Assembly: GCF_002080435.1 (NCBI RefSeq)
Contig: NZ_CP020539.1
Coordinates: 620,001 to 684,000, forward strand
Length of the DNA: 64,000 nt
Direction of reading: 5' to 3'
Source: Sphingobium herbicidovorans
GTDB taxonomy: Bacteria > Pseudomonadota > Alphaproteobacteria > Sphingomonadales > Sphingomonadaceae
In this document: positions 20,536-28,772 of the stretch, piece by piece
How the letters are laid out: every line of letters starts with the position of its first letter
Position numbering within the stretch: the first letter of the stretch is position 1
The notes under the pieces: model-generated
What the model was told of the DNA's origin: nothing
What the model saw: only the letters and a program-made list of their open reading frames with translations
Databases searched by the model: none
Translations under genes and position numbers: made by a program

Positions 20536-22299
20536 ATGACCGCAACCGAGGGCTGGTGGGACTCGTGGGACGGCCTGTACCGGGCCGAATTGGCCGCGTT
20601 TGAACGCCACGGCGCTGCGGTTTTGGTTAAGCACAAGTCAGATGGCTTCCTCCTGTTGGAAGCTATCTGGCCGGCCAAGGAGCGAGGAGATATTCGGCTA
20701 CTTGTCGGGTTCTCCTCGTTACACCCCTATTGCCGCCCCGAAGTGACGGCACCCGATCTTGAACTCGATCGCCATCAAAATCCGCACAGCAAGGCCCTTT
20801 GCCTTTTGATCCAAGGCAATGACCAGTGGGACCCGAACGAACTTGTGGCTGACATGATCGACCGCCAGTTGCAGCAGCTGTTCGATGCCATCGGCCACCG
20901 CAATGCTGGTTCTTGGGAAGAAGCGGCCAAGGCGGAGGAGCCTTATCCAGATCCGCTCTCGACCTATTTTAACGGCCAGGGTGAAACCAACTCTGCCGTG
21001 TACTTTGGACAGGGGCGCACCGCTCCAACCGGCAAATTCGGCCCAGCGACCGCCGTCAGCCAGGAACGCCCGATAGCCGGCCCTAAGAAGGACGGCGCAG
21101 CTTTCGAAGCGATCATGACGCAGACGAGACCTGCTAAAGGGGTTTGGCTCGCAGAGCCATTTGAACTGCCGCAGCGAACAGGAAAGTGGTCGCCACTGCC
21201 AGCCCGATGGGTGCGCATGAAACCGACCCTTGGACGGGACGCGGCAGCCCTCCTAGCCGAAGCGGAAGCACTGGTCGCAGCTGAGGCGAACCTGTTCCAA
21301 GGGGAAGCAAGCGGCTGGACGAAGATCGGGAAAGCCCCCTTGAGCATCACGGCGATTCTCATCGAGGAGGAGGTCGCTTATGGGCCGAATGGTCTTGGTG
21401 ACGGATGGATTTTCCTGGCTAATCGTTGGGTCGGCAAGCGTCGCCATGTCAGCTTCATCCGGGGCTACGGCATTTCCGACGACATGTTCAGTCGATTGCC
21501 GGTCGCCAGCGCACTGCGCGGTAAGAAGGCCCTGCTCATAGGATGTGGTGCGATCGGAAGCTTCGCCGCTATTGAGCTGGCGCGAGCCGGTTTCAAGGAA
21601 ATCAGCCTGTTCGATCCCGACCTGGTCGAGCCCGGCAATTATGTTCGCTGGCCGCTCGGTCGCGCGGTATGGGGTGTTTCCAAGTCCGAAGTGCTCGCAG
21701 CGTTCATCCAGCAAAACTACCCGTGGACGCAGGCGTCCAGCGGCCAAACCAAAGTCGGCGCGGCGCTTTCTGACTCGCAAGACCTTGGACAACTCAAAGG
21801 GAACCCGTTGCAGCAATTGCGATCGCTGATCGGCTCAGTTGACGTCGTGATCGACACGTCGGCGTCAACCGAATGCCAGCAGGCGCTGGCGTTTCATTGC
21901 AAAGATATCGGAACCCCTCTTGTGATCGGCTATGCAACCCTGGGCGCCGCAGGCGGCGTGGTCGCGAAGTTCGCGACCGATCATCCAGCATGCTTCCTAT
22001 GCGTCCAATCTCAATGGCTTGACGGCACGTTACCGCAGCCCGCGGAAGACACCGGCGGCACCGTACTTCCTGTCGGATGCAATGCGCCGACATTCACGGG
22101 GGGCTCGTTCGATCTGCAGGAAGTGTCGCTACAAGTTGTTCGCGGTGTGCTTGCCGTCACCATTCCGGATGTTTTCGACGCGGGGGATTGGGACGTTGCC
22201 GTCCTCTCGCACTTCAAGGACGGGAGGCGGATCCTACCGACCTGGGAGGTCGGGCATGCCCGCGCGCACCCCGTCTGCTGTGGCCGGGAGGTTGCGTGA
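20536..22299 (+). CDS. Fused E2-E1 ubiquitin-like conjugating protein (Cap2-like)
   Basis: 587 aa. Residues 1-120 look like a bacterial E2 domain with the likely catalytic Cys89 in HSKALCLLIQ. A linker to about 320 is followed by a ThiF/E1 adenylation domain: nucleotide loop LLIGCGAIGS (about 333-342), acidic ISLFDPDLVEPGNYVRWPLG, VDVVIDTSAS, and a likely catalytic Cys515 in LPVGCNAPTFTGG. Cys486/Cys489 and Cys581/Cys582 probably bind zinc. Size, order and Cys spacing match Cap2, the E2-E1 fusion of type II CBASS, which attaches a CD-NTase C-terminus to targets. No CD-NTase or effector gene is present here. The stop overlaps the JAMM gene's GTG. Confidence 0.88.
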   Translation: MTATEGWWDSWDGLYRAELAAFERHGAAVLVKHKSDGFLLLEAIWPAKERGDIRLLVGFSSLHPYCRPEVTAPDLELDRHQNPHSKALCLLIQGNDQWDPNELVADMIDRQLQQLFDAIGHRNAGSWEEAAKAEEPYPDPLSTYFNGQGETNSAVYFGQGRTAPTGKFGPATAVSQERPIAGPKKDGAAFEAIMTQTRPAKGVWLAEPFELPQRTGKWSPLPARWVRMKPTLGRDAAALLAEAEALVAAEANLFQGEASGWTKIGKAPLSITAILIEEEVAYGPNGLGDGWIFLANRWVGKRRHVSFIRGYGISDDMFSRLPVASALRGKKALLIGCGAIGSFAAIELARAGFKEISLFDPDLVEPGNYVRWPLGRAVWGVSKSEVLAAFIQQNYPWTQASSGQTKVGAALSDSQDLGQLKGNPLQQLRSLIGSVDVVIDTSASTECQQALAFHCKDIGTPLVIGYATLGAAGGVVAKFATDHPACFLCVQSQWLDGTLPQPAEDTGGTVLPVGCNAPTFTGGSFDLQEVSLQVVRGVLAVTIPDVFDAGDWDVAVLSHFKDGRRILPTWEVGHARAHPVCCGREVA

Positions 22300-22886
22300 C
22301 TCTCTGGCTCAGCGCCGCCGCAAATCGTCGAATTCTTCAACTGGGCACCGCATTCCATCCGCTGGAAACAGGCGGCGTGATGCTCGGTTGGCACGATGGC
22401 GACGATCGGATCGTGGCCCGGGTCATCGGTCCCGGACCACGCGCAATGCACGGGCGGCACGCCTTCATACCGGATCATGTTTGGCAACTGGAGCAAATAG
22501 GTCAGGCATTTTCGGCCAGCGCTGGCGATTTGGATTATCTTGGAGACTGGCACACGCATCCGGATACCCCGGCAGTGATGAGCAATGAGGACCATATGAC
22601 CCTGCGCCGCATCGGCAAGCGGGTCCCCAGGGCCGCGATGCTCATCGCCTCGCTGAGTGAGAAACGCTACGAGAGCCGGGCCTGGACCTATAACAAGCCG
22701 GGCCTGCTGGCACGGGCGCGGTCCGTCGAGACTGACGTCCGGATCTTTGAACCGCCTGAAGAGTGGGGTTTGGAGAAGATCGGCGGACCTTCTGCAATTC
22801 AGGGGCTCAGCCTGATTTCTAATGTGATTGTATCATGCCGTTTCGCCGCGACAGACCTAGCCCCGTCACCCAATCTTCGCCATTAG
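22296..22886 (+). CDS. JAB/JAMM metallo-isopeptidase (Cap3-like)
   Basis: 196 aa from the GTG at 22296, which overlaps the E2-E1 stop (GTGA). The JAMM zinc motif is complete: Glu24 in PLETGGVMLGW, then His86-x-His88 and Ser96-x-x-Asp99 in GDWHTHPDTPAVMSNED. Such enzymes cleave ubiquitin-like conjugates or trim the modifier's C-terminus. Here it would process the product of the E2-E1 protein. The last roughly 35 residues (from about EKIGGPSAIQ) look unlike the family and run into the tail of the opposing integrase remnant (21-nt overlap), so the 3' end may have been altered by recombination. Confidence 0.88.
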   Translation: MTLWLSAAANRRILQLGTAFHPLETGGVMLGWHDGDDRIVARVIGPGPRAMHGRHAFIPDHVWQLEQIGQAFSASAGDLDYLGDWHTHPDTPAVMSNEDHMTLRRIGKRVPRAAMLIASLSEKRYESRAWTYNKPGLLARARSVETDVRIFEPPEEWGLEKIGGPSAIQGLSLISNVIVSCRFAATDLAPSPNLRH

Positions 22887-23558
22887 TCGGCCAGCCGCGC
22901 CCTGCTCGGCCGCGAGATTCCGGTTGTAAGCGAGAGGCATGCGCGGGCTCTTCCAGCGCAGGGCGTCCATGATCCCGGCGAGATCCTCCCCGACGACGAA
23001 CAAGTCCTGATTGAGGCCCACTCGAGTCGAATGCGCGCTGATCCCCTTGAGCAGCCGTTCCAGATCGTCCTTGGTCAAATCCGGTAGTGCGCCGCGCTCG
23101 AAAGCTTGATTGATGATGGCGCGCCAGATCGGCCCGATCGAGCCGGGATGCAGCGCCGCCGTGCCGATATCATATTCCACACGCGCCGCCACAGCTGGCT
23201 TCGGTAGCGTCTTGCGCAAGTCCCAGGTCTCGCGACTCGAGATGCTATCGATGCGCCGCCCCGGGACCGCCTTGCGGGCCTTGTAGCGCCGTACCTGCAC
23301 CCGGCGGAACAAGGGGCCGGCCTCAATGCCCGAGGCAGCACGCCAGGCCGCAATGGCGCGCACGGATCGCCGCGACAGATAAGCGGTCGCCCCCTCTCCT
23401 TCCGGATCTCCCTTGCTGCGCGCAATAGTCAGTAGCCGCGCCTCCGGGTCAAGCGCCTCCGTGATGTCCGTGACGTCGATCACCACCAGCTCGGAGGCGC
23501 GAACGCGCCGCTCGCGAACCACAAAAGAAGCTGCGCGCCGACAATGATCGCGAGCCAC
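22866..23558 (-). pseudogene. Tyrosine recombinase (integrase), frameshifted and N-terminally truncated
   Basis: About 230 codons cover the catalytic domain of a phage/ICE-type integrase: RASELVVIDVTDI (first Arg region), ISAHSTRVGLNQDLFVVGED (HxxR), and MPLAYNRNLAAEQ (nucleophile Tyr). Upstream of codon 20 the frame reads poorly, while the neighbouring frame reads AQLLLWFASGAF, the expected family sequence, so a frameshift lies near 23505-23530. No N-terminal SAM-like domain is found upstream. It is a remnant of an integration module next to the ubiquitin-like operon. Confidence 0.7.
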
Positions 23559-23604
23559 TTGTGAGTGCGGCTCGCGAGAAGGTGCAGCCGAAGTTTGGTG
23601 CTTC

Positions 23605-24010
23605 TCAGGGTCGAATCTCCATCCTTGCGTGTCTCATTTCGTGCCTGCCAGATTCTTCATCATCCCGCGTGGCCGACAGGTGCGCCCGCGACCAGCGCTT
23701 GTACGGCTCAGCCGTCATCCCCGAGAGTTAGCGCACGAACGCCACCGTGTCCCAGACAGGGGATCCGGTGCGTCTTGCCCCCCGCCGGCTCGGCCGTCAG
23801 CTTACACCATGCTTGATAATCCAGGGCTGCTGAGCGGGCGTGAGGCGTTGCGCCACCCCTCGCCAGTTCGGGGCTTGCCGTTAAGGGCCTTGGCTCACCT
23901 CCGATTCCTCCGCGCCGGGGCGATAGATGACAGCCGCTGCACATCTCTCCGTAGAGGCCGACACCGACTGACACCCGTTGCGCCGACGCAAAATCCGGCC
24001 GCGCCCTTGG
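23605..24010 (-). pseudogene. Decayed cytochrome c gene
   Basis: On the minus strand, GVGLYGEMCSGCHLSP contains a CxxCH heme motif (about 23.93-23.98 kb). It is followed by PELARGGATP and, in shifted frames, WIIKHG and KLTA, then WDTVAFVR-stop-LSGMTAE and a basic tail ending at a TGA at 23605. These are ordered pieces of a small monoheme c-type cytochrome, broken by at least two frameshifts and one in-frame stop. It is not functional. Similar cytochromes occur in sphingomonad metal-resistance islands. Confidence 0.55.
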
Positions 24011-24035
24011 CAATCAGCCCGCTGGCACGGCGGTC

Positions 24036-24178
24036 GAACAGGTCAGTTGCTTGTCCGGCTTACAGATAGCGCCCGATCGCACTGCCCGGGCTCGGTCACG
24101 TCCTGAACTTCGGTGACGTTCAGGACGTGGCTGCGATCTCGATCGGTGGGCGGCCCAGCTTTTCGAGGGCGATCGCGT
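24036..24178 (+). pseudogene. Fragment of a second czcA-like gene
   Basis: The stretch translates, with one frameshift, to pieces such as EQVS..GLQIAPDRTA and then LNFGDVQDVAAISIGG, which align with the periplasmic docking region of the intact CzcA in this window (DNA match to about 16.45-16.60 kb: GGCGACGTGCAGGACGTGGT against GGTGACGTTCAGGACGTGGC). The divergence shows that it is a paralogue's remnant and not a recent duplication. Both ends are missing. Confidence 0.65.
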
Positions 24179-24184
24179 GACGGG

Positions 24185-24454
24185 CTAACCAACGACGGGA
24201 TCTTTGACCCACCCCAAGGCATCGTGCAGCTCTGATATGTCGGCGTCGATGATCGCGTACAGGTCTTTATCTTCCTCGCGAAAGAACATGCGCGCCTTCG
24301 CTTCGTCTTCGGCAGGGGGAAGCATCGCTCCCAGGCGCTCCGGCCATTTCGCGTCTATGAATCTCATGAGCCGCTTCCAGGCCGCGGATCGGGTCTGATG
24401 GAGGCTCAGGACGGGAACGCCGTTTACTACAATCGCAAGGATCGTCACCTGCAT
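24185..24454 (-). CDS. Hypothetical protein, 89 aa
   Basis: The ATG at 24454 gives MQVTILAIVVNGVPVLSLHQ, a soluble, mixed alpha/beta composition with a C-terminal acidic stretch (EDEAKARMFFREEDKDLYAI, IDADISELHDALGW). I do not recognise the family. It lies between gene remnants and the methyltransferase/DUF2933 pair, on the same strand as the latter. Codon use looks normal for the window. Confidence 0.5.
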   Translation of the reverse strand: MQVTILAIVVNGVPVLSLHQTRSAAWKRLMRFIDAKWPERLGAMLPPAEDEAKARMFFREEDKDLYAIIDADISELHDALGWVKDPVVG

Positions 24455-24515
24455 GGTCACATACGCCCCCTCGATTTCGTCATGTTCGTGATGATCTTGC
24501 GGAGGAGGACAACGT

Positions 24516-25265
24516 CTAACCTCCTGGCAGCATGTTGTCGTGTTCTCGAGAACCCTCGCTAACCGGCCCGTCCGTCTGATGGCCTGCCATTCGAGCATTT
24601 CCTGTGAAGGCCAGTCCTGCAATCTCCCGCTTCCAACGCAAGCTGGGGAAGAAGGCGGGAACATGGGCCATGTACTGGCGGTAGCTATCGCCGTAGGTCG
24701 CGAGCGCGTATCTCTCCTCATGCTTAGCCAAACGAATGTACATCACCACCAGCACTGGAAACATGGCAAGCGTCAGAAGCGTCGGCCATTGTAGCAAGAA
24801 ACCGAGCATGACGAGGATGAACCCTACGTATTGAGGGTGCCGCACCCGGGCGTAGACCCCCGTCATTGCCAATTCGTGTTTGCGCTGACTCGTGTGAAGC
24901 GCCGTCCACGCGATCGAGATTAGCCAAAAGCCTACACCAATCAGCACAAAGCTGGCGATGTGGAACGGGCCGAAATGCGGATTGATGCGCCAGCCGAACA
25001 TCATTTCCAGGATGTGGCCAGCATCGTGGCTCCACCAGTCGACGCCGGGGAAATGCGACTGGAGCCACCCCGACAGCAGGAAGATGGTGAGCGGGAAGCC
25101 ATACATTTCGGCGAAGAGCGCGACGATGAACGCACTGAACGCGCCGAAGCTGCGCCAGTCGCGCCGCGTTGCCGGCTTGAAGAAGCTGAACGCAAAGAGG
25201 ATGAAAACGGCGGCATTGACCAGCGCGAGCCCCCACAGACCATAGCCATAGTCGGCGTGCGTCAT
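24516..25265 (-). CDS. Isoprenylcysteine-carboxyl/phospholipid methyltransferase-family membrane protein
   Basis: 249 aa with five to six hydrophobic helices. The C-terminal signature GVYARVRHPQYVGFILVMLG, then LAKHEERYALATYGDSYRQY, is that of the ICMT/PEMT membrane methyltransferase superfamily (RHPxYxG plus a paired Glu). These use SAM to methylate lipids or prenyl-cysteines; the actual substrate is unknown. The gene overlaps the DUF2933 gene by 4 nt (ATGA). This pair recurs in proteobacterial heavy-metal resistance islands, which suits the czc/cop surroundings. Confidence 0.82.
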   Translation of the reverse strand: MTHADYGYGLWGLALVNAAVFILFAFSFFKPATRRDWRSFGAFSAFIVALFAEMYGFPLTIFLLSGWLQSHFPGVDWWSHDAGHILEMMFGWRINPHFGPFHIASFVLIGVGFWLISIAWTALHTSQRKHELAMTGVYARVRHPQYVGFILVMLGFLLQWPTLLTLAMFPVLVVMYIRLAKHEERYALATYGDSYRQYMAHVPAFFPSLRWKREIAGLAFTGNARMAGHQTDGPVSEGSREHDNMLPGG

Positions 25266-25525
25266 CGCGACTCTCCTTCGATGCGGCCGTTGGGATTGGC
25301 CGGCAAGCCGGCGGGTGCCTGGCCGGGCTCATGGCCATGCTGATGCCCACCTTGGCCGTGGTGCATGAACAGGTGCATGAGCGGGCAGGCGAGCAGGATG
25401 AGATAGGGCAGCACACCCAGGAAGTGCGCGGTATGCTCGGTAATGAGGAAGAAGCTGGCGACGAGCAGGAAGCCGATCAGAACGATCTTGCCGCGCTTGC
25501 GCATGCGATGGTCATGTTCGCCCAT
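25262..25525 (-). CDS. DUF2933-type small membrane protein
   Basis: 87 aa from the ATG at 25525. A basic start (RMRKRGK) precedes a long hydrophobic region (IVLIGFLLVASFFLITEHTA, then LGVLPYLILLACPLMHLFMH). The His-rich HHGQGGHQHGHEPG follows and could bind metal. This composition is typical of DUF2933 proteins that accompany metal-resistance genes. It is coupled to the downstream methyltransferase gene. Confidence 0.75.
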   Translation of the reverse strand: MGEHDHRMRKRGKIVLIGFLLVASFFLITEHTAHFLGVLPYLILLACPLMHLFMHHGQGGHQHGHEPGQAPAGLPANPNGRIEGESR

Positions 25526-25776
25526 ATGCCGTTCTCTTCTAGTCAACGTCCAGCCTGCATAGGCTCGAGTCCAAGGAGCAAGGTATAAGTAGAGACCGAA
25601 GTCCGAAGGGCATCGCGCAAGCATGGGTAAGGTGATCGATCGGATCGGCCACCGGTGTTCGCGCGACGCAACTGTCGGGAGCAGCAGTCGTGCTGCGGCT
25701 TTTGCGTATAGGCGTGCGGCGTCCGCGAATCAAAGCTGCGCTCACGAACATAATCGTGAGAGGCAGGCCCGCGTCC

Positions 25777-27237
25777 ATGCACAAGAGAAAGAAACGGCAC
25801 CATTCCCGCAACCAGTCCGGCGTGACCGTCCTCGAGCGCGAAGCAAGGATCGATCTGGCTAAGCGCCCGGCCGATGGTCTCGGCGTCGCCTTTCTCGGCG
25901 CATCGGGAACGGTCACAGGGTCGCGTTATCTGGTGGACGATGGTGAAACTCAGATCGTTGTCGATTCCGGCCTGTTTCAAGGACCCAGGGATCTGCGCCG
26001 CCTTAATTGGGCGCCAATTCCACCCGAAGTCGCCGATGTCGGCCAAGTCCTGCTGACCCACGCTCATCTCGATCACTCGGGCGCGCTACCGCGCATGGCG
26101 CGCCTGGGCTGGGACGGTACCGTCCTTGCCACCCGGGCGACCGCGGCCCTGTGCGAGCTCCTTCTTCCCGACAGCGGTCATCTGCAGGAAAAGGATGCGG
26201 AGTTCGCCAACCGGCACGGCTTCTCCAGGCACCAGCCGGCGCTGCCGCTCTACACCCAGGCTGACGCGCGTCTGGCATTGCAGCTCTTCCGGCCGATCGA
26301 GTTCGGAGCGTGGCATGCAGTCACGGACGGCATCAGGGTGCGCTATCATCGCGCCGGCCACATCCTCGGCGCGGCGTCGATCGAGATCGACTGGAAGGGG
26401 CGGACAATCCTCTTCTCAGGCGACATCGGCCGTTACGGCGATTCGGTGATGAAAGATCCCGAGCCGCCCGCGCGCGCCGACTATGTCCTGGTGGAATCGA
26501 CCTATGGCGATCGGCGCCACGAGCAGGTCGATCCGACAAAGACGCTTGGAGATCATGTCGAACGATGCGTCGAGAGAGGAGGGACGGTGGTGATCCCGGC
26601 CTTCGCCGTGGGACGGGTCCAGTCGCTTCTCTATCATTTCTCGCGTCTGCGCGCGCAGGGACGCCTCCGCGACATCCCGATCTTCCTCGACAGCCCGATG
26701 GCGATCAACGCGAGCGGGCTGATGTGCGATTTCATGGACGAGCATCGCCTGGCCCGCGCCGAGTGCGAAGCGGCGTGCAGCGTCGCGCACTATGTGCGCG
26801 AAGTGGAGGAATCCAAGGAACTCACCGCCAACCCCGCCCCAAAGGTCATCATCTCGGCCAGCGGAATGGCAACGGGCGGCCGCGTGCTCCACCATCTCAA
26901 GCGCTTCGCGCCGGATGGGAAGAACCTCATCCTCTTCTCGGGCTTCCAGGCGGCGGGCACCCGCGGCGCCGCCATGATCGGCGGCGCCCGGACGATCAAG
27001 ATCCACGGCGAGTATATCCCGGTCGAAGCCGAGGTCGCCAACCTGACGATGCTCTCGGCGCATGCCGACAGCGACGAGCTCATGCGCTGGCTCGGCTCGC
27101 TGCACGAGGCCCCGCGCCACGTCTATGTCACCCATGGCGAGCCGACCGGCGCCCACGTCCTGGCGAAGCGTGTCTCGGAGGAACTGGGCTGGGCATGCAG
27201 CGTACCGGCGCTGGGTAGCTGGGGCATGCTCGCGTGA
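25777..27237 (+). CDS. MBL-fold/beta-CASP RNA-processing exonuclease family protein
   Basis: About 486 aa from the ATG at 25777 (MHKRKKRHH). Upstream in-frame starts at 25690 cannot be excluded. Metal motifs are LLTHAHLDHSGALP (HxHxDH), HRAGHILGAASIEI, FSGDIGRY, and in the beta-CASP/RMMBL parts IISASGMATGGRVLHHLK and LSAHADSDEL. This is the YSH1/CPSF-like group of nucleases that cut RNA. The stop overlaps the next gene's GTG (GTGA), so RNA cleavage may be linked to the nucleotide-recycling enzymes that follow. Confidence 0.88.
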   Translation: MHKRKKRHHSRNQSGVTVLEREARIDLAKRPADGLGVAFLGASGTVTGSRYLVDDGETQIVVDSGLFQGPRDLRRLNWAPIPPEVADVGQVLLTHAHLDHSGALPRMARLGWDGTVLATRATAALCELLLPDSGHLQEKDAEFANRHGFSRHQPALPLYTQADARLALQLFRPIEFGAWHAVTDGIRVRYHRAGHILGAASIEIDWKGRTILFSGDIGRYGDSVMKDPEPPARADYVLVESTYGDRRHEQVDPTKTLGDHVERCVERGGTVVIPAFAVGRVQSLLYHFSRLRAQGRLRDIPIFLDSPMAINASGLMCDFMDEHRLARAECEAACSVAHYVREVEESKELTANPAPKVIISASGMATGGRVLHHLKRFAPDGKNLILFSGFQAAGTRGAAMIGGARTIKIHGEYIPVEAEVANLTMLSAHADSDELMRWLGSLHEAPRHVYVTHGEPTGAHVLAKRVSEELGWACSVPALGSWGMLA

Positions 27238-28772
27238 AGCCCGGGATCATCGAGAACGCCGAAGCAGAGTCTGTCGCGACGACGCTGCGGGCACGCCGCA
27301 TCGGCCTGTCGGGTGCCGGTAGCGATCTGATCGCGGTCATGCGCCACGACTGTCCCGTCTGCCGCTCGGAAGGTCTTGCGTCCCGCGCGCAGGTCGCGCT
27401 GCGCGCCGGCGGGCGGGAAATCGTCGTCTCGCTGCTGCACAGTTCCGCGGAGACTCCAGCGCCCGGCGAGATCGGCCTCTCGGAATCCGCATGGCAGCGG
27501 CTCGGCGTCAGCGAGGGCGATCCGGTCGAGATCGCGCACGCCCAGCCTCTCGCCTCGCTCGCCGAAGTGCGTCGGCGTATCTATGGCAATCGTCTCAGTG
27601 ACGGGGCTTTTTCAGCGATCATCACCGACATCGCCGAGCGACGCTATAGCGATGTCCATCTCTCGGCATTCGTCACGGCCTGCTCAGCGGTCCCGCTCGA
27701 TACGGACGAAACGATCAGCCTGACCAGGGCGATGGTCGATGTCGGCGAGCGATTGCAGTGGCCCGGAACGGTCATCGTCGACAAGCATAGCGTCGGTGGA
27801 TTGCCGGGCAATCGCACCACGCCGATCATCGTCTCGATCATGGCCGCGGAGGGCCTGATCATGCCCAAGACATCGTCGCGGGCGATCACCTCGCCGGCCG
27901 GCACGGCGGACACGATGGAGGTGCTGGCACCTGTCGACCTCGACGTTTCCGCAATCCGCAAGGTGGTCGAGCGCGAAGGCGGCTGCATCGCCTGGGGCGG
28001 CGCCGTCAACCTCAGCCCTGCCGACGATGTGATCATCGGCGTGGAACGGGTGCTCGATATCGATGCCGTCGGGCAGATGGTCGCCTCGGTGCTGTCCAAG
28101 AAAATCGCGGCCGGTGCGACCCATCTGGTCATCGACATCCCGGTCGGGCCGACCGCCAAGGTACGCGGAGCCGATGCCGCCGACACGCTCGAGCGGGCGC
28201 TGAGCTCTGTCGCCCAAGCCTTCGGGCTTCGCACGCGCGTGATGCGCGGCCCCGGCGCCGAGCCGATCGGACGGGGCATCGGTCCGGCGCTCGAGGCGCA
28301 GGATATCCTTGCCGTGCTCCAGGGGCAGCCGGGCGCCGAGGATCTCGCCCACCGGGCCTGCGAGCTGGCGGGAGGACTGCTTGAGCTCGCGGACGCAGCC
28401 CCGGCCGGCGAAGGCTATGCGCGTGCGCGGGCGTGCCTCGAAAGCGGCCGGGCCTGGGCCAAGTTCCAACGTATCTGCGAAGCGCAGGGCGGCATGCGGG
28501 CTCCACCGGTCGCCCGGTTCCAACAGGATATGATCGCTCCCTATAGCGGCCGCCTGGTGAGTATCGACAATCGCAAGCTCGCGACGGTCGCGAAGCTTGC
28601 CGGCGCGCCGATGGCCAAGGCCGCCGGCGTCGCGCTGCAGTGTCGGCTGAACCAGATGGTGGATGCCGGGGCTCCCTTGTGCACCATTCATGCCGAGAGC
28701 CCGGGCGAGCTCGATTATGCGGCGGCCTATGCGGTGAGCGACGGGCCGATCTTCGGGATTGAAGCGCTATGA
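27234..28772 (+). CDS. Thymidine/AMP phosphorylase family enzyme
   Basis: 512 aa. An N-terminal extension of about 95 residues precedes the phosphorylase core with VIVDKHSVGGLPGNRTTPII (phosphate/nucleoside site) and MPKTSSRAITSPAGTADTME. The extra N-terminal domain is shared with AMP phosphorylase (DeoA-like) of archaea and some proteobacteria, which splits NMPs to base and ribose 1,5-bisphosphate. The substrate, thymidine or AMP, is not decided by motifs I can see. It is coupled to the MBL nuclease upstream and PRPP synthase downstream (ATGA overlap). Confidence 0.88.
   Translation: MKPGIIENAEAESVATTLRARRIGLSGAGSDLIAVMRHDCPVCRSEGLASRAQVALRAGGREIVVSLLHSSAETPAPGEIGLSESAWQRLGVSEGDPVEIAHAQPLASLAEVRRRIYGNRLSDGAFSAIITDIAERRYSDVHLSAFVTACSAVPLDTDETISLTRAMVDVGERLQWPGTVIVDKHSVGGLPGNRTTPIIVSIMAAEGLIMPKTSSRAITSPAGTADTMEVLAPVDLDVSAIRKVVEREGGCIAWGGAVNLSPADDVIIGVERVLDIDAVGQMVASVLSKKIAAGATHLVIDIPVGPTAKVRGADAADTLERALSSVAQAFGLRTRVMRGPGAEPIGRGIGPALEAQDILAVLQGQPGAEDLAHRACELAGGLLELADAAPAGEGYARARACLESGRAWAKFQRICEAQGGMRAPPVARFQQDMIAPYSGRLVSIDNRKLATVAKLAGAPMAKAAGVALQCRLNQMVDAGAPLCTIHAESPGELDYAAAYAVSDGPIFGIEAL

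Noticed and set aside
20385..22299. Calling the E2-E1 locus type II CBASS
   Set aside because: No CD-NTase and no effector gene is adjacent: the upstream genes are a RES/Xre pair and the downstream gene is an integrase remnant.
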